DNA of 64,000 nt from Polynucleobacter yangtzensis (GCF_001595965.1 NZ_LOJI01000022.1:62001-126000); one strand, 5' to 3'. Positions 8,533 to 18,119 are shown, counted from the first letter of the stretch. Notes: generated by a model from the letters alone, not told the origin. Translations and numbers: made by a program.

Positions 8533-10162
8533 GATCCGCGAGACGAGAGCGCTCACCTCGAGCCAGAGTCACATGGCCGCCATGACGCCAACCCTTGAAG
8601 CGATCAACTACATAAGTTAAGCCAGAGGAGCCCTCAGTTAAGTATGGAGTGTCGATCTGGGCAATGTTTCCTAAGCAAACAATTTTGGTTCCTGGTCCCG
8701 CGCGGGTAACCAGGGTTTTCATTTGCTTTGGTGTGAGGTTTTGAGCTTCATCAATGATGACGAACTTGCTGACAAATGTCCTGCCGCGCATAAAGTTCAT
8801 GCTCTTTACTTTGATGCGTGAACGAATCAATTCCTGAGTAGCAGCACGACCCCACTCACCAGCACCATCATCATTACGTTGCAAGACTTCGAGGTTGTCA
8901 TCAAATGCGCCCATCCAGGGTTGCATCTTTTCTTCTTCGGTACCTGGGAGGAAGCCAATATCTTCGCCAACTGGTACTGTGGCGCGTGTGATGATGATCT
9001 CGTTGTAACGCTTACTATCAAGAACCTGTTCAAGACCAGCTGCCAATGCTAGCAAGGTCTTGCCGGTTCCTGCTTGGCCTAGCAAAGTCACAAAGTCCAC
9101 ATCTGGGTTCATGAGCAAGTTCATGGCAAAGTTTTGCTCACGATTACGTGCTGTCACACTCCACACATTATTTTTCTGGTGAGAGAAGTCTCTCAATGTC
9201 TGAAGGAGGGCAGTCTTGCCATTAATTTCTTTAACTTGAGCATAGAACGGTGTTGAGCCATCTGGATTTTCTTGATAAACAAATTGGTTTACCAACATGC
9301 TATTAACGGAGGGGCCCGTCACTCGGTAGAACATCGTGCCAGATTTGGAGTCTGCCCAGCTCTCCATATCCTTGCCATGCTTAGGCCAAAAATCTGCTGG
9401 CAATGTCATCACACCGGCATACATCAAGTCGCGATCTTCTAAAACCTGGTCATTGAAATAATCTTCAGCAGGCAATCCCAATGCGCGGGCTTTGATGCGC
9501 ATATTGATATCTTTGGATACCAACACTACTTCTTGACCCTTGCGTGTCTTTTGCAGTTCGCTAACTACCGCCAAAATTAAGTTATCACCCTTGCCTTCAG
9601 GAAGCCCCTCTGGCAATGCTTGTGTTGTTAATTTGGTTTGAAAGAATAGACGGCCTGTGACATCTTGATTCCCAAGTTTATTGAGAGGGATGCCATCATC
9701 CAAGGTACCACTGGTACCGGCAATAAGCTGATCCAGGGATCTGCTGACGGTACGCGCATTGCGTGCTACCTCGGTCATTCCCTTCTTGTGGTTATCCAGC
9801 TCTTCTAGAGTGGTCATTGGCAGATACAGATCATGCTCTGAGAAGCGGAATAGGGAGCTTGGATCGTGCATTAAGACGTTGGTATCCAAAACAAACAAAC
9901 TTGGAGGTCCAGTACGTATTACGCGTTTTGGTTTTGCAGGCGTAGGCGCTTTAGTTTCGCTGCGAACTGGGCTGCGATCTAATTTAATTTTCTCGAGGGC
10001 TACTTCAGCCTCAGTTAAATCTTCTTCTACATCATTGGTCCAATCAACCGCTTCTACTACCACTGGTTTTGCTGGAGCAGGGCGCCTCTTTAAGTCGGGA
10101 GTATCTTTGCGACTGAGCTTCACTTGATCAGCAATTTGAGTGGGGATTGGGGGCAGTGGCAT
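8513..10162 (-). CDS. phoH: PhoH family ATPase with N-terminal PIN domain
   Basis: 549 residues from ATG 10162, chosen for its AGGAGAG ribosome binding site; an upstream in-frame Met at 10201 is less likely. After a basic, Pro-rich N-terminus of about 100 residues comes a PIN-type RNase domain (FVLDTNVLMHDPSSLF, later LVSKDINMRIKA), then the PhoH P-loop ATPase with Walker A GQAGTGKTLLALAAG, the GEDIGFLPGT segment and Walker B FVIIDEAQNLTP. PIN-PhoH (YlaK/PhoH2-like) proteins are thought to be RNA helicase/nucleases. Followed by a hairpin terminator overlapping the next gene. Confidence 0.93.
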   Translation of the reverse strand: MPLPPIPTQIADQVKLSRKDTPDLKRRPAPAKPVVVEAVDWTNDVEEDLTEAEVALEKIKLDRSPVRSETKAPTPAKPKRVIRTGPPSLFVLDTNVLMHDPSSLFRFSEHDLYLPMTTLEELDNHKKGMTEVARNARTVSRSLDQLIAGTSGTLDDGIPLNKLGNQDVTGRLFFQTKLTTQALPEGLPEGKGDNLILAVVSELQKTRKGQEVVLVSKDINMRIKARALGLPAEDYFNDQVLEDRDLMYAGVMTLPADFWPKHGKDMESWADSKSGTMFYRVTGPSVNSMLVNQFVYQENPDGSTPFYAQVKEINGKTALLQTLRDFSHQKNNVWSVTARNREQNFAMNLLMNPDVDFVTLLGQAGTGKTLLALAAGLEQVLDSKRYNEIIITRATVPVGEDIGFLPGTEEEKMQPWMGAFDDNLEVLQRNDDGAGEWGRAATQELIRSRIKVKSMNFMRGRTFVSKFVIIDEAQNLTPKQMKTLVTRAGPGTKIVCLGNIAQIDTPYLTEGSSGLTYVVDRFKGWRHGGHVTLARGERSRLADHAADAL

Positions 10163-10394
10163 GGACTCTCCTAAAAGAAAAAACCGCCAAGCGGAGTGCA
10201 TTGACGGCTTATTACGAAACTGATTGCATTGAGACTTAAAAAACGGCGGGGGTTGCTCTCCAAACCTGATCTGAAATATTCAGGTTTCTGATTCAAACGG
10301 ATTGTCAGACTTTCCCGTCGTTTACGGTGCATATGAATCACTTTACCCCAAATTTTGGGGTTTGCAAGCACCCTAGAACAAATTGTTGTAAAAA
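10163..10394. other. Intergenic region between bcp and phoH
   Basis: 232 bases with no convincing gene. It contains two inverted repeats: CCCCAAATTTTGGGG (about 10346-10360) and AACCTGA/TCAGGTT (about 10264-10287). Neither has a clear T-run, so they may be weak terminators for bcp or operators for phoH. A 66-codon minus-strand frame here has no support. Confidence 0.5.
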
Positions 10395-10862
10395 TTATTT
10401 GGTGGCTTGGGCTGCATGTAACACCTCTGTCACATGGCCTGGAACCTTAGGGCCGCGCCACTCTTTAACCAGGTTTCCGGAGGAGTCAAATAAGAAGGTG
10501 CTGCGCTCTACGCCACGGACTTGTTTGCCGTACATATTCTTCATTTTCATGACACCAAAGATCTGGCAAAGCTTTTCTTCGGTATCGGCAACCAGCTCAA
10601 AAGGAAGCTCTAGTTTGCTGCGGAAGTTATCGTGAGATTTGAGGCTATCTCGGGAAACCCCTACCACCAGAGTATTGGCCTTAGTGAATGCTTCAATGTT
10701 GTCTCTAAATTCACCGGACTCAGCTGTGCAGCCAGGAGTCATGTCTTTAGGGTAAAAATAAAGAACCAGTTTTTTGCCTTTTGCGGATGCAGGTGAGAAT
10801 GTCAATCCAGAGGTTGCTGGAATTGCGCACTGCGGCATAGGTTTACCGATAGCTACTGTCAT
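10395..10862 (-). CDS. bcp: Thioredoxin-dependent peroxiredoxin PrxQ/Bcp
   Basis: 155 residues. Thioredoxin fold with the peroxidatic Cys45 in DMTPGCTAES. The position-50 Cys of E. coli Bcp is Gly here; Cys99 (EKLCQIFGV) or Cys12 are the remaining candidates for a resolving Cys. It would reduce peroxides using thioredoxin in the cytoplasm. It starts 40 nt downstream of arnD on the same strand, so it may be read from the tail of the arn operon, but its own promoter is equally possible. Confidence 0.93.
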   Translation of the reverse strand: MTVAIGKPMPQCAIPATSGLTFSPASAKGKKLVLYFYPKDMTPGCTAESGEFRDNIEAFTKANTLVVGVSRDSLKSHDNFRSKLELPFELVADTEEKLCQIFGVMKMKNMYGKQVRGVERSTFLFDSSGNLVKEWRGPKVPGHVTEVLHAAQATK

Positions 10863-10902
10863 GATGATCCTTCGTTAGTTGTCTCTACTGCTTATTGAAT
10901 TA

Positions 10903-11820
10903 TTAGTTATTTTGAATGATTAATTCACCACTGCGATTAGGTATTTCACCCCAGGTCAGTGGCAATACAGCTATTTTATCGAGTTGTTTAGTGGCTTTCC
11001 AGGATTTATGAAGCTCGCCCATTGTCACAAGATCGTGACCTTGATTTAGCCATCCAGCCAATAGCTGCTCAAATGCAGGTAACAGTTTTTGCCCCTCTAG
11101 CTCAGCGTGTAGCGTGAAGACTTGGTCATTAGGGTTGCTTTGAGTGATCTCTAAAAGCTTTTTGACTGCACCAAACTCATCGGCACCATCGATGCCAATC
11201 AGTTCGTCAAATGTAGGGAGTGTTGTTGGGTATTGAACATGCTTAGCTTTACCAGAAGGTAGTTCAAGGCGATAGGGTATGAGGTTAGGTTCGGCCCTAC
11301 CATCAGATGAGTAAGTAATCCCCCATTGATCGAGCTGTTCAAAAGCTGCTGAATTCATTTGCCATCCAGCAGCGCCATAAGTAACTGGCGCATGACCAAA
11401 AATCTCTACAAATCTATCCCAGCTCTTTTGCATCATGGACTTTGTCCATTGCGCATCTTGAGTACGTACTGCATCTTGCCAGGCAACGTGATCCCAGGTG
11501 TGAATGCCAGTCTCATGACCTGCTTGATCGATAGCGCGCATTTCTGCTGCAGCCTTCTTACCAATGTCTGGTCCTGGGAGCAGAACACCGTAGAGCAATG
11601 TCTTAATGCCGTAGTGCTCTAAAACGGAAGTGCGACTCACTTTTTTCAGAAAGCCTGGTCGGAAAACGCGCTTTAAAGCCCAGCCGGTGTGATCCGGTCC
11701 AAGGCTAAAGAGAAAGGTCGCCTTAAGTCCAAAGCGCTCAAGCGTGCGAGCTAAATTAGGTACGCCTTCTTTGGTGCCGCGTAAGGTATCAACATCAACC
11801 TTGAGAGCAATCTTAGCCAT
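10903..11820 (-). CDS. arnD: ArnD-type deformylase (polysaccharide deacetylase family)
   Basis: 305 residues. NodB-like fold with the first metal-site motif LKVDVDTLRGT and the second in GHETGIHTWDHVAWQD; ArnD-like YGAAGWQMN follows. ArnD removes the formyl group from undecaprenyl-phosphate 4-deoxy-4-formamido-L-arabinose at the cytoplasmic face of the inner membrane, making the L-Ara4N donor for lipid A. Last gene of a six-gene arn set, 22 nt after the decarboxylase gene. Confidence 0.92.
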   Translation of the reverse strand: MAKIALKVDVDTLRGTKEGVPNLARTLERFGLKATFLFSLGPDHTGWALKRVFRPGFLKKVSRTSVLEHYGIKTLLYGVLLPGPDIGKKAAAEMRAIDQAGHETGIHTWDHVAWQDAVRTQDAQWTKSMMQKSWDRFVEIFGHAPVTYGAAGWQMNSAAFEQLDQWGITYSSDGRAEPNLIPYRLELPSGKAKHVQYPTTLPTFDELIGIDGADEFGAVKKLLEITQSNPNDQVFTLHAELEGQKLLPAFEQLLAGWLNQGHDLVTMGELHKSWKATKQLDKIAVLPLTWGEIPNRSGELIIQNN

Positions 11821-11842
11821 GAACCTTTGGGTTTGCTTTCTT

Positions 11843-12889
11843 TTATTCTTTGTCGACCAAGGTGCGTGCTTTTTCTACATCTTCGCGATAGGCTTCAAAA
11901 ATATTCTTGAGCGCATCGGACATCGTAGTGGTTGGCTTCCAACCTAGTTCGCTCATTGTGTTATCAATTGCTGGCACACGATTTTGAACGTCTTGATAAC
12001 CTTCACCGTAGTAAGCACCAGAAGTAGTTTCTACAATCTTCACTTCATTAGCAGTCTTCGCATATTCAGGAATGCTGCGAGCAATTTCTAGCATCTGATT
12101 CGCGAGTTCACGAATAGAGTGATTATTTTTTGGATTGCCGATGTTGTAGATCTTGCCGTTAGCAACACCATCTTTGTTGTCGATGATGCGCATTAAGGCA
12201 TCGATACCATCGTCAACATAAGTAAAGGCGCGCTTCTGGGCGCCACCATCAACAACGTTAATAGATTCGCCACGAACAATATGACCCAAGAACTGAGTCA
12301 CAACGCGGGAAGAGCCTTCTTTTGGTGTGTAGATGCTATCGAGACCAGGGCCAATCCAGTTAAATGGGCGGAAGAGGGTAAAGCGTAAGCCTTCCATGCC
12401 GTAGCCCCAAATTACGCGATCCATCAACTGTTTAGAGCAAGCATAGATCCAACGTGGCTTATTGATTGGACCGTAAACCATATTGGATTTAGCGGGATCG
12501 AATTCACTATCCTCACACATTCCATACACTTCAGATGTGGATGGGAATACCAAATGCTTTTTGTATTTCACTGCAGAGCGCACGATTGGAAGATTGGCTT
12601 CGAAATCGAGCTCAAACACTTTGAGTGGCTGCTGAACATAAGTTGCTGGTGTAGCAATAGCAACTAAAGGCAAGATGACATCGCACTTACGAATGTGATA
12701 CTCAACCCATTCTTTATTGATGGTGATGTCACCTTCAAAGAAGTGCATGCGCGGATGATTTACTAAGTCACCAAGACGATCGTTTTGCATATCCATGCCA
12801 TAGACATGCCAATCGGTTGTCTCAAGAATGCGCTTGGAAAGGTGGTGACCAATAAAACCGTTAACACCAAGAATGAGTACTTTTTTCAT
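11843..12889 (-). CDS. arnA: UDP-glucuronate decarboxylase/dehydrogenase (ArnA C-terminal half)
   Basis: 348 residues. Short-chain dehydrogenase/reductase with the NAD-binding LGVNGFIGHHL near the N-terminus and the SDR Tyr/Lys pair in VYGPINKPRWIYACSKQL; FRPFNWIGPGLD is typical of ArnA. It oxidises and decarboxylates UDP-glucuronate to UDP-4-keto-arabinose. In enterobacteria this domain is fused to the formyltransferase; here the two are separate genes in the same order (formyltransferase first, 25 nt upstream). Confidence 0.93.
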   Translation of the reverse strand: MKKVLILGVNGFIGHHLSKRILETTDWHVYGMDMQNDRLGDLVNHPRMHFFEGDITINKEWVEYHIRKCDVILPLVAIATPATYVQQPLKVFELDFEANLPIVRSAVKYKKHLVFPSTSEVYGMCEDSEFDPAKSNMVYGPINKPRWIYACSKQLMDRVIWGYGMEGLRFTLFRPFNWIGPGLDSIYTPKEGSSRVVTQFLGHIVRGESINVVDGGAQKRAFTYVDDGIDALMRIIDNKDGVANGKIYNIGNPKNNHSIRELANQMLEIARSIPEYAKTANEVKIVETTSGAYYGEGYQDVQNRVPAIDNTMSELGWKPTTTMSDALKNIFEAYREDVEKARTLVDKE

Positions 12890-12914
12890 CTTTACTGCCT
12901 CGTTTTAATCTAAT

Positions 12915-13784
12915 TTATTTGCTTGCTGGAAACCATTCCAAGATTTCTACTGCTTGGCGGTCACCGCAAATGCCGAATACCCGATTATCAACCACTTGGA
13001 TGCCGCAAACTCCAAGATCGAGATTGGCTGGAAATGGCCCATTTAGGCTAGTTCGGCCAACAATCATGGTCTTACCGTCATAGTCTGCAAAGGCGCCAGG
13101 ATAGGGTGGCGCAACGGCTCTAACGAGGTCATGAACCTGTTTGGCAGCCTGATTCCAGTGAATTTTGCCATCCGCAGGCTTCCGACCTCCAAAATAGCTC
13201 CCTTTTTGGAGCTCATTAGGCTTTCGGGGGATATTTCCTTGAATCAAGCTAGGCAATACCTGCTCAATGACAGTCACAGCAGCCTGACTTACTTTGCCAA
13301 ATACATCAGTAGCGGTTTCATCTGGGCCAATACTGACGGCTGCTTGCCCAACAATATCTCCTGCATCCGGCTTTGCTTCCATGACATGCAAGGTAGCACC
13401 GGTTTCTGTTTCGCCATGCAAGATGGCCCAATTCACTGGCGCACGTCCGCGATATTTTGGTAGAAGTGAGCCATGCATATTGAGAGCAGCAATTTTTGCG
13501 CACTTCAGTATCTGCTCCGGAATCATGAAGCGATAGTAGAAGGAAAAGATGTAATCCGGCGCAAGCGCTTGAAGCTTCGGAATGAGGTCTACCAATTCAT
13601 TTGCATTAGGTGTGATGTACGGAATATTTTTCTCAGTACACAGTTTGGCCACACTCCCAAACCAAACATTTTCATTGGGATCATCTTGATGGGTGACCAC
13701 GAGATCAATTTGTATGCCAGCGCTGAGAAGTGCCTTCAGGCAATTAACACCTACATCGTGATAAGCAAAGACGACTGCGTGCAA
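12915..13784 (-). CDS. arnA: UDP-L-Ara4N formyltransferase (ArnA N-terminal half)
   Basis: 289 residues with the formyltransferase core: Asn and His in LNMHGSLLPKYRGRAP and Asp in ADAGDIVGQ, plus FSFYYR typical of ArnA. It N-formylates UDP-L-Ara4N using 10-formyl-THF. The start is TTG 13784, directly after the arnC stop codon (TAA then TTG, no gap); the N-terminus HAVVFAYHDVG matches ArnA, which supports this rare start. It probably depends on translational coupling to arnC. Confidence 0.92.
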   Translation of the reverse strand: MHAVVFAYHDVGVNCLKALLSAGIQIDLVVTHQDDPNENVWFGSVAKLCTEKNIPYITPNANELVDLIPKLQALAPDYIFSFYYRFMIPEQILKCAKIAALNMHGSLLPKYRGRAPVNWAILHGETETGATLHVMEAKPDAGDIVGQAAVSIGPDETATDVFGKVSQAAVTVIEQVLPSLIQGNIPRKPNELQKGSYFGGRKPADGKIHWNQAAKQVHDLVRAVAPPYPGAFADYDGKTMIVGRTSLNGPFPANLDLGVCGIQVVDNRVFGICGDRQAVEILEWFPASK

Positions 13785-14747
13785 TTATTTTTTCTCTAAA
13801 ATAGTTTGCACAACATAACGAGGACGTTTGCGAATTTGCTGATAGATACGACCAATATATTCACCTAAAAGACCAAGCCCAAAGAGCATGACACCAATTA
13901 GGAAGAAAGTCAGCGCGAAGAGGGTAAATACTCCCTCAACCTCAGCGCCTAGAACGAAGCGGCGCACTAAAAGGTAGGCGAAAAGGCTGCCAGCAGCAAG
14001 GGATAAGAGCATGCCGAGAATCGAAAAGATCTGCAGTGGCATGATTGAAAACCCGGTAACCAAGTCAAAGTTCAAGCGAATGAGTTGATATAGGGTGTAT
14101 TTAGATTCACCAGCAAATCTCTCCTCATGCTTAACAGAGATCTCAACTGGGTTAGCGGAGAAGGTGTAAGCCAAAGCTGGAATAAAAGTGTTGCTCTCAT
14201 CGCATTGGCGAACCAGGTCAATAATGCGACGGCTATAACCACGCAACATGCAACCTTGATCAGTCATTGTGATGCGGGTAATGTTTTCACGCAATCGATT
14301 CATGGCGCGTGAAGCAAATTTTCTAAAGAAGCTATCTTGACGATCTGCGCGAATGGTACCGACATAGTCGTGACCTTTTAGAAGTTGCTCAGTTAAGGCA
14401 TCAATCTCTTCTGGTGGATTTTGTAAGTCCGCATCCAGGGTAATAATGTATTCGCCCTTGGCGTATTCAAAGCCAGCCATGATCGCCATATGTTGACCAA
14501 AGTTGCTATGAAATAAAACAGCGCGAGTGACGTCAGGGCGTAATTCCACCTGCTTAGAAAGAATGCCGGCGGAGCGATCTTTGCTACCGTCGTTTACGAA
14601 AACGATTTCATAAGTAATTTTGCGTTTAGCGGCAAGCGTATCAAGCGCCGGGTAGAGGCGATCAAAGAGAGCTTGGAGACCATCTTCCTCGTTATAGACG
14701 GGAATAACAATACTGAGTGTTGGGTTGGCAACTAAATTGGCAGTCAT
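13785..14747 (-). CDS. arnC: Undecaprenyl-phosphate Ara4FN transferase
   Basis: 320 residues. GT2 glycosyltransferase with SIVIPVYNEEDGLQALF at the N-terminus, the DXD-type TLDADLQNPPEEI and TDQGCMLRGYSRRI. Two C-terminal membrane segments (about 235-260 and 270-295) are as in ArnC. It moves 4-deoxy-4-formamido-L-arabinose from UDP to undecaprenyl phosphate at the inner membrane. It sits between arnB and the formyltransferase and abuts the latter. Confidence 0.94.
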   Translation of the reverse strand: MTANLVANPTLSIVIPVYNEEDGLQALFDRLYPALDTLAAKRKITYEIVFVNDGSKDRSAGILSKQVELRPDVTRAVLFHSNFGQHMAIMAGFEYAKGEYIITLDADLQNPPEEIDALTEQLLKGHDYVGTIRADRQDSFFRKFASRAMNRLRENITRITMTDQGCMLRGYSRRIIDLVRQCDESNTFIPALAYTFSANPVEISVKHEERFAGESKYTLYQLIRLNFDLVTGFSIMPLQIFSILGMLLSLAAGSLFAYLLVRRFVLGAEVEGVFTLFALTFFLIGVMLFGLGLLGEYIGRIYQQIRKRPRYVVQTILEKK

Positions 14748-14789
14748 GCAGCAATTTTGCCTGATTCTCAGGGCTCAACCCCAATAACG

Positions 14790-15956
14790 CTAGTTTTTGC
14801 GATATTTCTGCAAAATTCCGATCAATCCCTTGGCTATACGGCCAATATCCTCATCTGCCATTGCGGGGAATAGAGGAAGTGTGAGGATGGATTTGCCGAT
14901 TCGTTCTGCAATCGGTGTATCAGAGGTTTTATAGCCTTGGTTTTTATACAGCGTAAAGCCTGTAATAGCGGGGTAATGAACGCCAGTGCCAATACCCAAA
15001 TCTTTTAACTCAGTCATGACTTGGGCGCGATCTGTATTTAACTGATCAAGCGGTAAAACTACTTGGAACATGTGCCAGTTACTTTCAGTAAAGTTTTCAA
15101 CTGGAAGTTCCAACTTCAAATTCTCTAATCCAGCGGCTTTTAATTCAGCGCGAATGACATCAAAGTATTGGCGCGCTAAAGCAGCACGACGTGCTTGATA
15201 TGCAGGAAGCTGTTTCAGTTGTTCAAGACCAATTGCCGCATTCACATCGGTCAAATTATCTTTGCCACCCAATACATCGACGTCCATACCGTCCATGCCT
15301 TGACGGGTTAATCCCTGCAGGCGGAATTTCTCAGCAAGCTTTGCTTCATCTGCGTTGTTGAGCACAAGGCAACCACCTTCAATGGTGGTGAGATTCTTGT
15401 TTGCTTGAAAACTAAAGCTGACTAAGTCACCAAAGCTACCAATCTTCTTGCCTTTCCATTGGGATCCAAAAGCTTGTGCTGCATCCTCAATGACACGAAG
15501 ATTGTGTTGCTTTGCCAATGCATAGAGTTGATCCATATCAACAGGTAGGCCGGCCAAATAGACCGGCATGATTGCTCGCGTCTTTGGCGTGATTGCAGCA
15601 GATATTTTATTGAGGTCAATATTGCGCGTGACCGAATCGATATCTACAAACACCGGTTTAGCACCTACACTCAAAATGACATTCGATGTTGCCACCCAAG
15701 AGATTGGAGTAGTAATCACTTCGTCGCCAGCACCAATGCCTGCAACTTGTAGGGCAATCTTCATCGTTGCAGTGCCGTTAGCAAAACAGCGGACGGGGCG
15801 ACCGCCAAAGTAAGTGCTTAAGCTCGCTTCAAACTCTGCCAGCTTTGGACCTGATGTTACCCAACCAGAACGCAATACTTCCGAAACAGCATCAATCGTT
15901 TCTTGATTGAAGCTAGGGCGCGTAAAGGGGATAAATGGTTGATTAGAGTCTGACAT
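14790..15956 (-). CDS. arnB: UDP-4-amino-4-deoxy-L-arabinose aminotransferase
   Basis: 388 residues. DegT/DnrJ/EryC1 aminotransferase fold with the PLP Lys in SFQANKNLTTIEGG and an Asp of the cofactor site in VIEDAAQAFGSQWKGKKIG-like sequence. ArnB transfers the amino group from glutamate to UDP-4-keto-arabinose. The operon context (arnT before it, arnC after) separates it from other sugar aminotransferases of the same family. Confidence 0.93.
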   Translation of the reverse strand: MSDSNQPFIPFTRPSFNQETIDAVSEVLRSGWVTSGPKLAEFEASLSTYFGGRPVRCFANGTATMKIALQVAGIGAGDEVITTPISWVATSNVILSVGAKPVFVDIDSVTRNIDLNKISAAITPKTRAIMPVYLAGLPVDMDQLYALAKQHNLRVIEDAAQAFGSQWKGKKIGSFGDLVSFSFQANKNLTTIEGGCLVLNNADEAKLAEKFRLQGLTRQGMDGMDVDVLGGKDNLTDVNAAIGLEQLKQLPAYQARRAALARQYFDVIRAELKAAGLENLKLELPVENFTESNWHMFQVVLPLDQLNTDRAQVMTELKDLGIGTGVHYPAITGFTLYKNQGYKTSDTPIAERIGKSILTLPLFPAMADEDIGRIAKGLIGILQKYRKN

Positions 15957-15980
15957 GATGTCTTATATTACTTTAATGAC

Positions 15981-17663
15981 CTACTGCGAAGCTTCTGGGT
16001 GTTTCACAATGACTCTACGTGAATCGCGATCAACTTCTTGCATTGGAAAATTCTGAGCCTTCAGTGCCTCAAATTGTTCTGGAACCATGAGGGCATAGGC
16101 AGTTTGATCTTCTTTCCAGCGAGTAATAAATGCATCCAATGTTGGCATCCAGAGATCGGGCTCTTGGTTGACGCCAAACTCTAGCTCATCGGGGGATTCA
16201 ACCATGATCATCGTTCTGCCTAAATAGAAGGGCACGGTGTGATCTAAAAGACGAACAGAATAGAAATTTACTTTTTCAGGAATGGATGCTTTCACTCGTT
16301 CTACGAGATCAATGCCTGAGACGGCACGACCTAATGTCTCATGACCTGTTCCCGCAATGATGGCGCACAGAAAAAATCCGCAAGCAAAACTCACGATACT
16401 TTGAATGCCATTGCGTTTACTTTGCCATGCGGCATAAGCGCTAAAAATAATTAGCGCTATCAATGCAGCAATCACCCAGTAAGTGTATTGCGCATACGCA
16501 TTAATCTCATCAGGTCTTGCTTGTTTGCCGATGGCATCCAAAAAGAAAAATCCAATGCATCCCAAAATGGAGAAACCTATTGTTTGTAATTTCCAAGGCA
16601 ATGCCATCGTATTCGTATGACCAAGCAAGCGATCTAATCGATTGCCAATGAGTAGGGCAAGCGCAGGAAATACTGGGATGATGTAGCCGGGTAATTTGGA
16701 GCGCGAGATACTGAAGAACGCAAAAATAACTACAAACCAGCAGACCAATAACCAGCCAGCAGAAAACTCACGGCGGCGCTCACTCCAGGCTTGTGCAATT
16801 GATCCTGGGATCTGTAGAAACCAGGGAAGTAGCCCAATCAGTAGCAGTGGCACAAAGTAATAAATAGGACCTGTTCTACTGTGAGCATCCTGTGTGAAAC
16901 GTTGTAGATGCTCATGAATGAAGAAGAATTCTAAAAACTCAGGATTGCGCTGTGCCACCAAAATAAACCAAGGCGCAGTGATTGCTAAGAACAAAATAGT
17001 TCCACTAAATAAACGAAGCCGAGTCCAAATTTTCCAATCCCAAGTGCTAATGGAATAAGCAATAAAAACCATTGCAGGAATTGCGGCGCCAATAACACCT
17101 TTAGATAAAGTTGCTAGTGCCATGAAAGCCCAACATGCCCACATCCAATTTCTACAACTGTTTTTATTTTGAGAAGTTTGTGCCAGCAATAGACTGCAAA
17201 GTGCAGCGACTAAAAAAGCAGACAAGCCCATGTCGAGCGAATTGAAGTGACCGCTGATAACCCACATCGGACTTGAGGCCAATACAACGGCGGCTAACCA
17301 TCCTGCTCGAGCGTTATAAATTCGAGTGCCAGTAAATCCAACTAAGAGAATGGTGAGAAATCCAGTAAGTGCAGTCCAAAGGCGTGCTTGCCAATCGCCA
17401 ATACCAAACGCTTGAAATGCTGCTGCAGTAGCCCACGCTTGCAATGGTGGTTTTTCAAAATACTTGTAGCCGTTGTATCTAGGCGTAACCCAATCACCGG
17501 TTACGAGCATTTCTCGGGCGATCTCGGCGTAGCGTCCTTCATCGGATGGGATGAGATGGCGGTAGTTCAATGTGCCAAACCACAGCAAGCCATAAATAAT
17601 GACCAGCAACAAAATTTTTCCCGGATGCAGGGCTGATGACTGCCGAATTTGGCCAAATTGCAT
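15981..17663 (-). CDS. arnT: Lipid A L-Ara4N transferase ArnT-like (GT39/PMT family)
   Basis: 560 residues with about a dozen hydrophobic segments and a C-terminal periplasmic part. The N-terminal periplasmic loop has SDEGRYAEIAREM, with the Asp-Glu pair typical of ArnT and GT39 enzymes, and KYFEKPPLQAWATA. It transfers L-Ara4N from undecaprenyl phosphate to lipid A phosphates on the outer leaflet of the inner membrane, lowering negative charge and sensitivity to cationic peptides. The start ATG overlaps the stop of the upstream gene by one base (TAATG). Confidence 0.88.
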   Translation of the reverse strand: MQFGQIRQSSALHPGKILLLVIIYGLLWFGTLNYRHLIPSDEGRYAEIAREMLVTGDWVTPRYNGYKYFEKPPLQAWATAAAFQAFGIGDWQARLWTALTGFLTILLVGFTGTRIYNARAGWLAAVVLASSPMWVISGHFNSLDMGLSAFLVAALCSLLLAQTSQNKNSCRNWMWACWAFMALATLSKGVIGAAIPAMVFIAYSISTWDWKIWTRLRLFSGTILFLAITAPWFILVAQRNPEFLEFFFIHEHLQRFTQDAHSRTGPIYYFVPLLLIGLLPWFLQIPGSIAQAWSERRREFSAGWLLVCWFVVIFAFFSISRSKLPGYIIPVFPALALLIGNRLDRLLGHTNTMALPWKLQTIGFSILGCIGFFFLDAIGKQARPDEINAYAQYTYWVIAALIALIIFSAYAAWQSKRNGIQSIVSFACGFFLCAIIAGTGHETLGRAVSGIDLVERVKASIPEKVNFYSVRLLDHTVPFYLGRTMIMVESPDELEFGVNQEPDLWMPTLDAFITRWKEDQTAYALMVPEQFEALKAQNFPMQEVDRDSRRVIVKHPEASQ

Positions 17664-18040
17664 TAAACGGGCTCCACAATCAGAGCTAGCAGGACCTGAC
17701 GTCCTTCGCCCACCAGGATGTTGTATGTCCGGCAGGCGGCCTGAGAATCCATGATTTCAAAGCCAATTTTGGCGGAAATCAGGGCTTTAAGGAGTTCTGG
17801 CTTAGGAAAGCGCTGGCGTTTGCCAGTCCCAATAAGGATTAATTCTGGTTTTAAATCAACGAGTTGCGAGAAGTGATGGGCTTCCAAGTTGTCAAATGAA
17901 TGGGCTGACCACTCTGAGATGGCGCCATCCGAGCTCAGGACAACAGCATGGGCGTAAGGAGTCTTATTGATCTCTACGTAACCATCGCCGTAGCCAGTGA
18001 TCGTATTCGCTCCGGAATGGGGGTCAGATTGAAGCTTCAA
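17663..18040 (-). CDS. Mth938-like domain protein (DUF498/NDUFAF3 family)
   Basis: 125 residues. Matches the Mth938-like fold: GYGDGYVEINKTPY, then LILIGTGKRQRFP, then GFEIMDSQAACRTYNIL. Molecular function is unknown in bacteria; the eukaryotic relative NDUFAF3 assists complex I assembly. The start is TTG 18040, giving the family-typical N-terminus (KLQSDPHSG). It is the first gene of the arn transcription unit and is translationally coupled to arnT, though a role in L-Ara4N synthesis is not known. Confidence 0.85.
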   Translation of the reverse strand: MKLQSDPHSGANTITGYGDGYVEINKTPYAHAVVLSSDGAISEWSAHSFDNLEAHHFSQLVDLKPELILIGTGKRQRFPKPELLKALISAKIGFEIMDSQAACRTYNILVGEGRQVLLALIVEPV

Positions 18041-18119
18041 GTGGACTCTCTGTCATAATTATGTGGATTATAGCTAGCTGTTTTTTCTCATATTTCAAGA
18101 ACTTACCCATTAATTTATT

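Noticed and set aside
10171..10371. Possible small gene upstream of phoH
   Set aside because: No family resemblance and no ribosome binding site; it overlaps the phoH leader.
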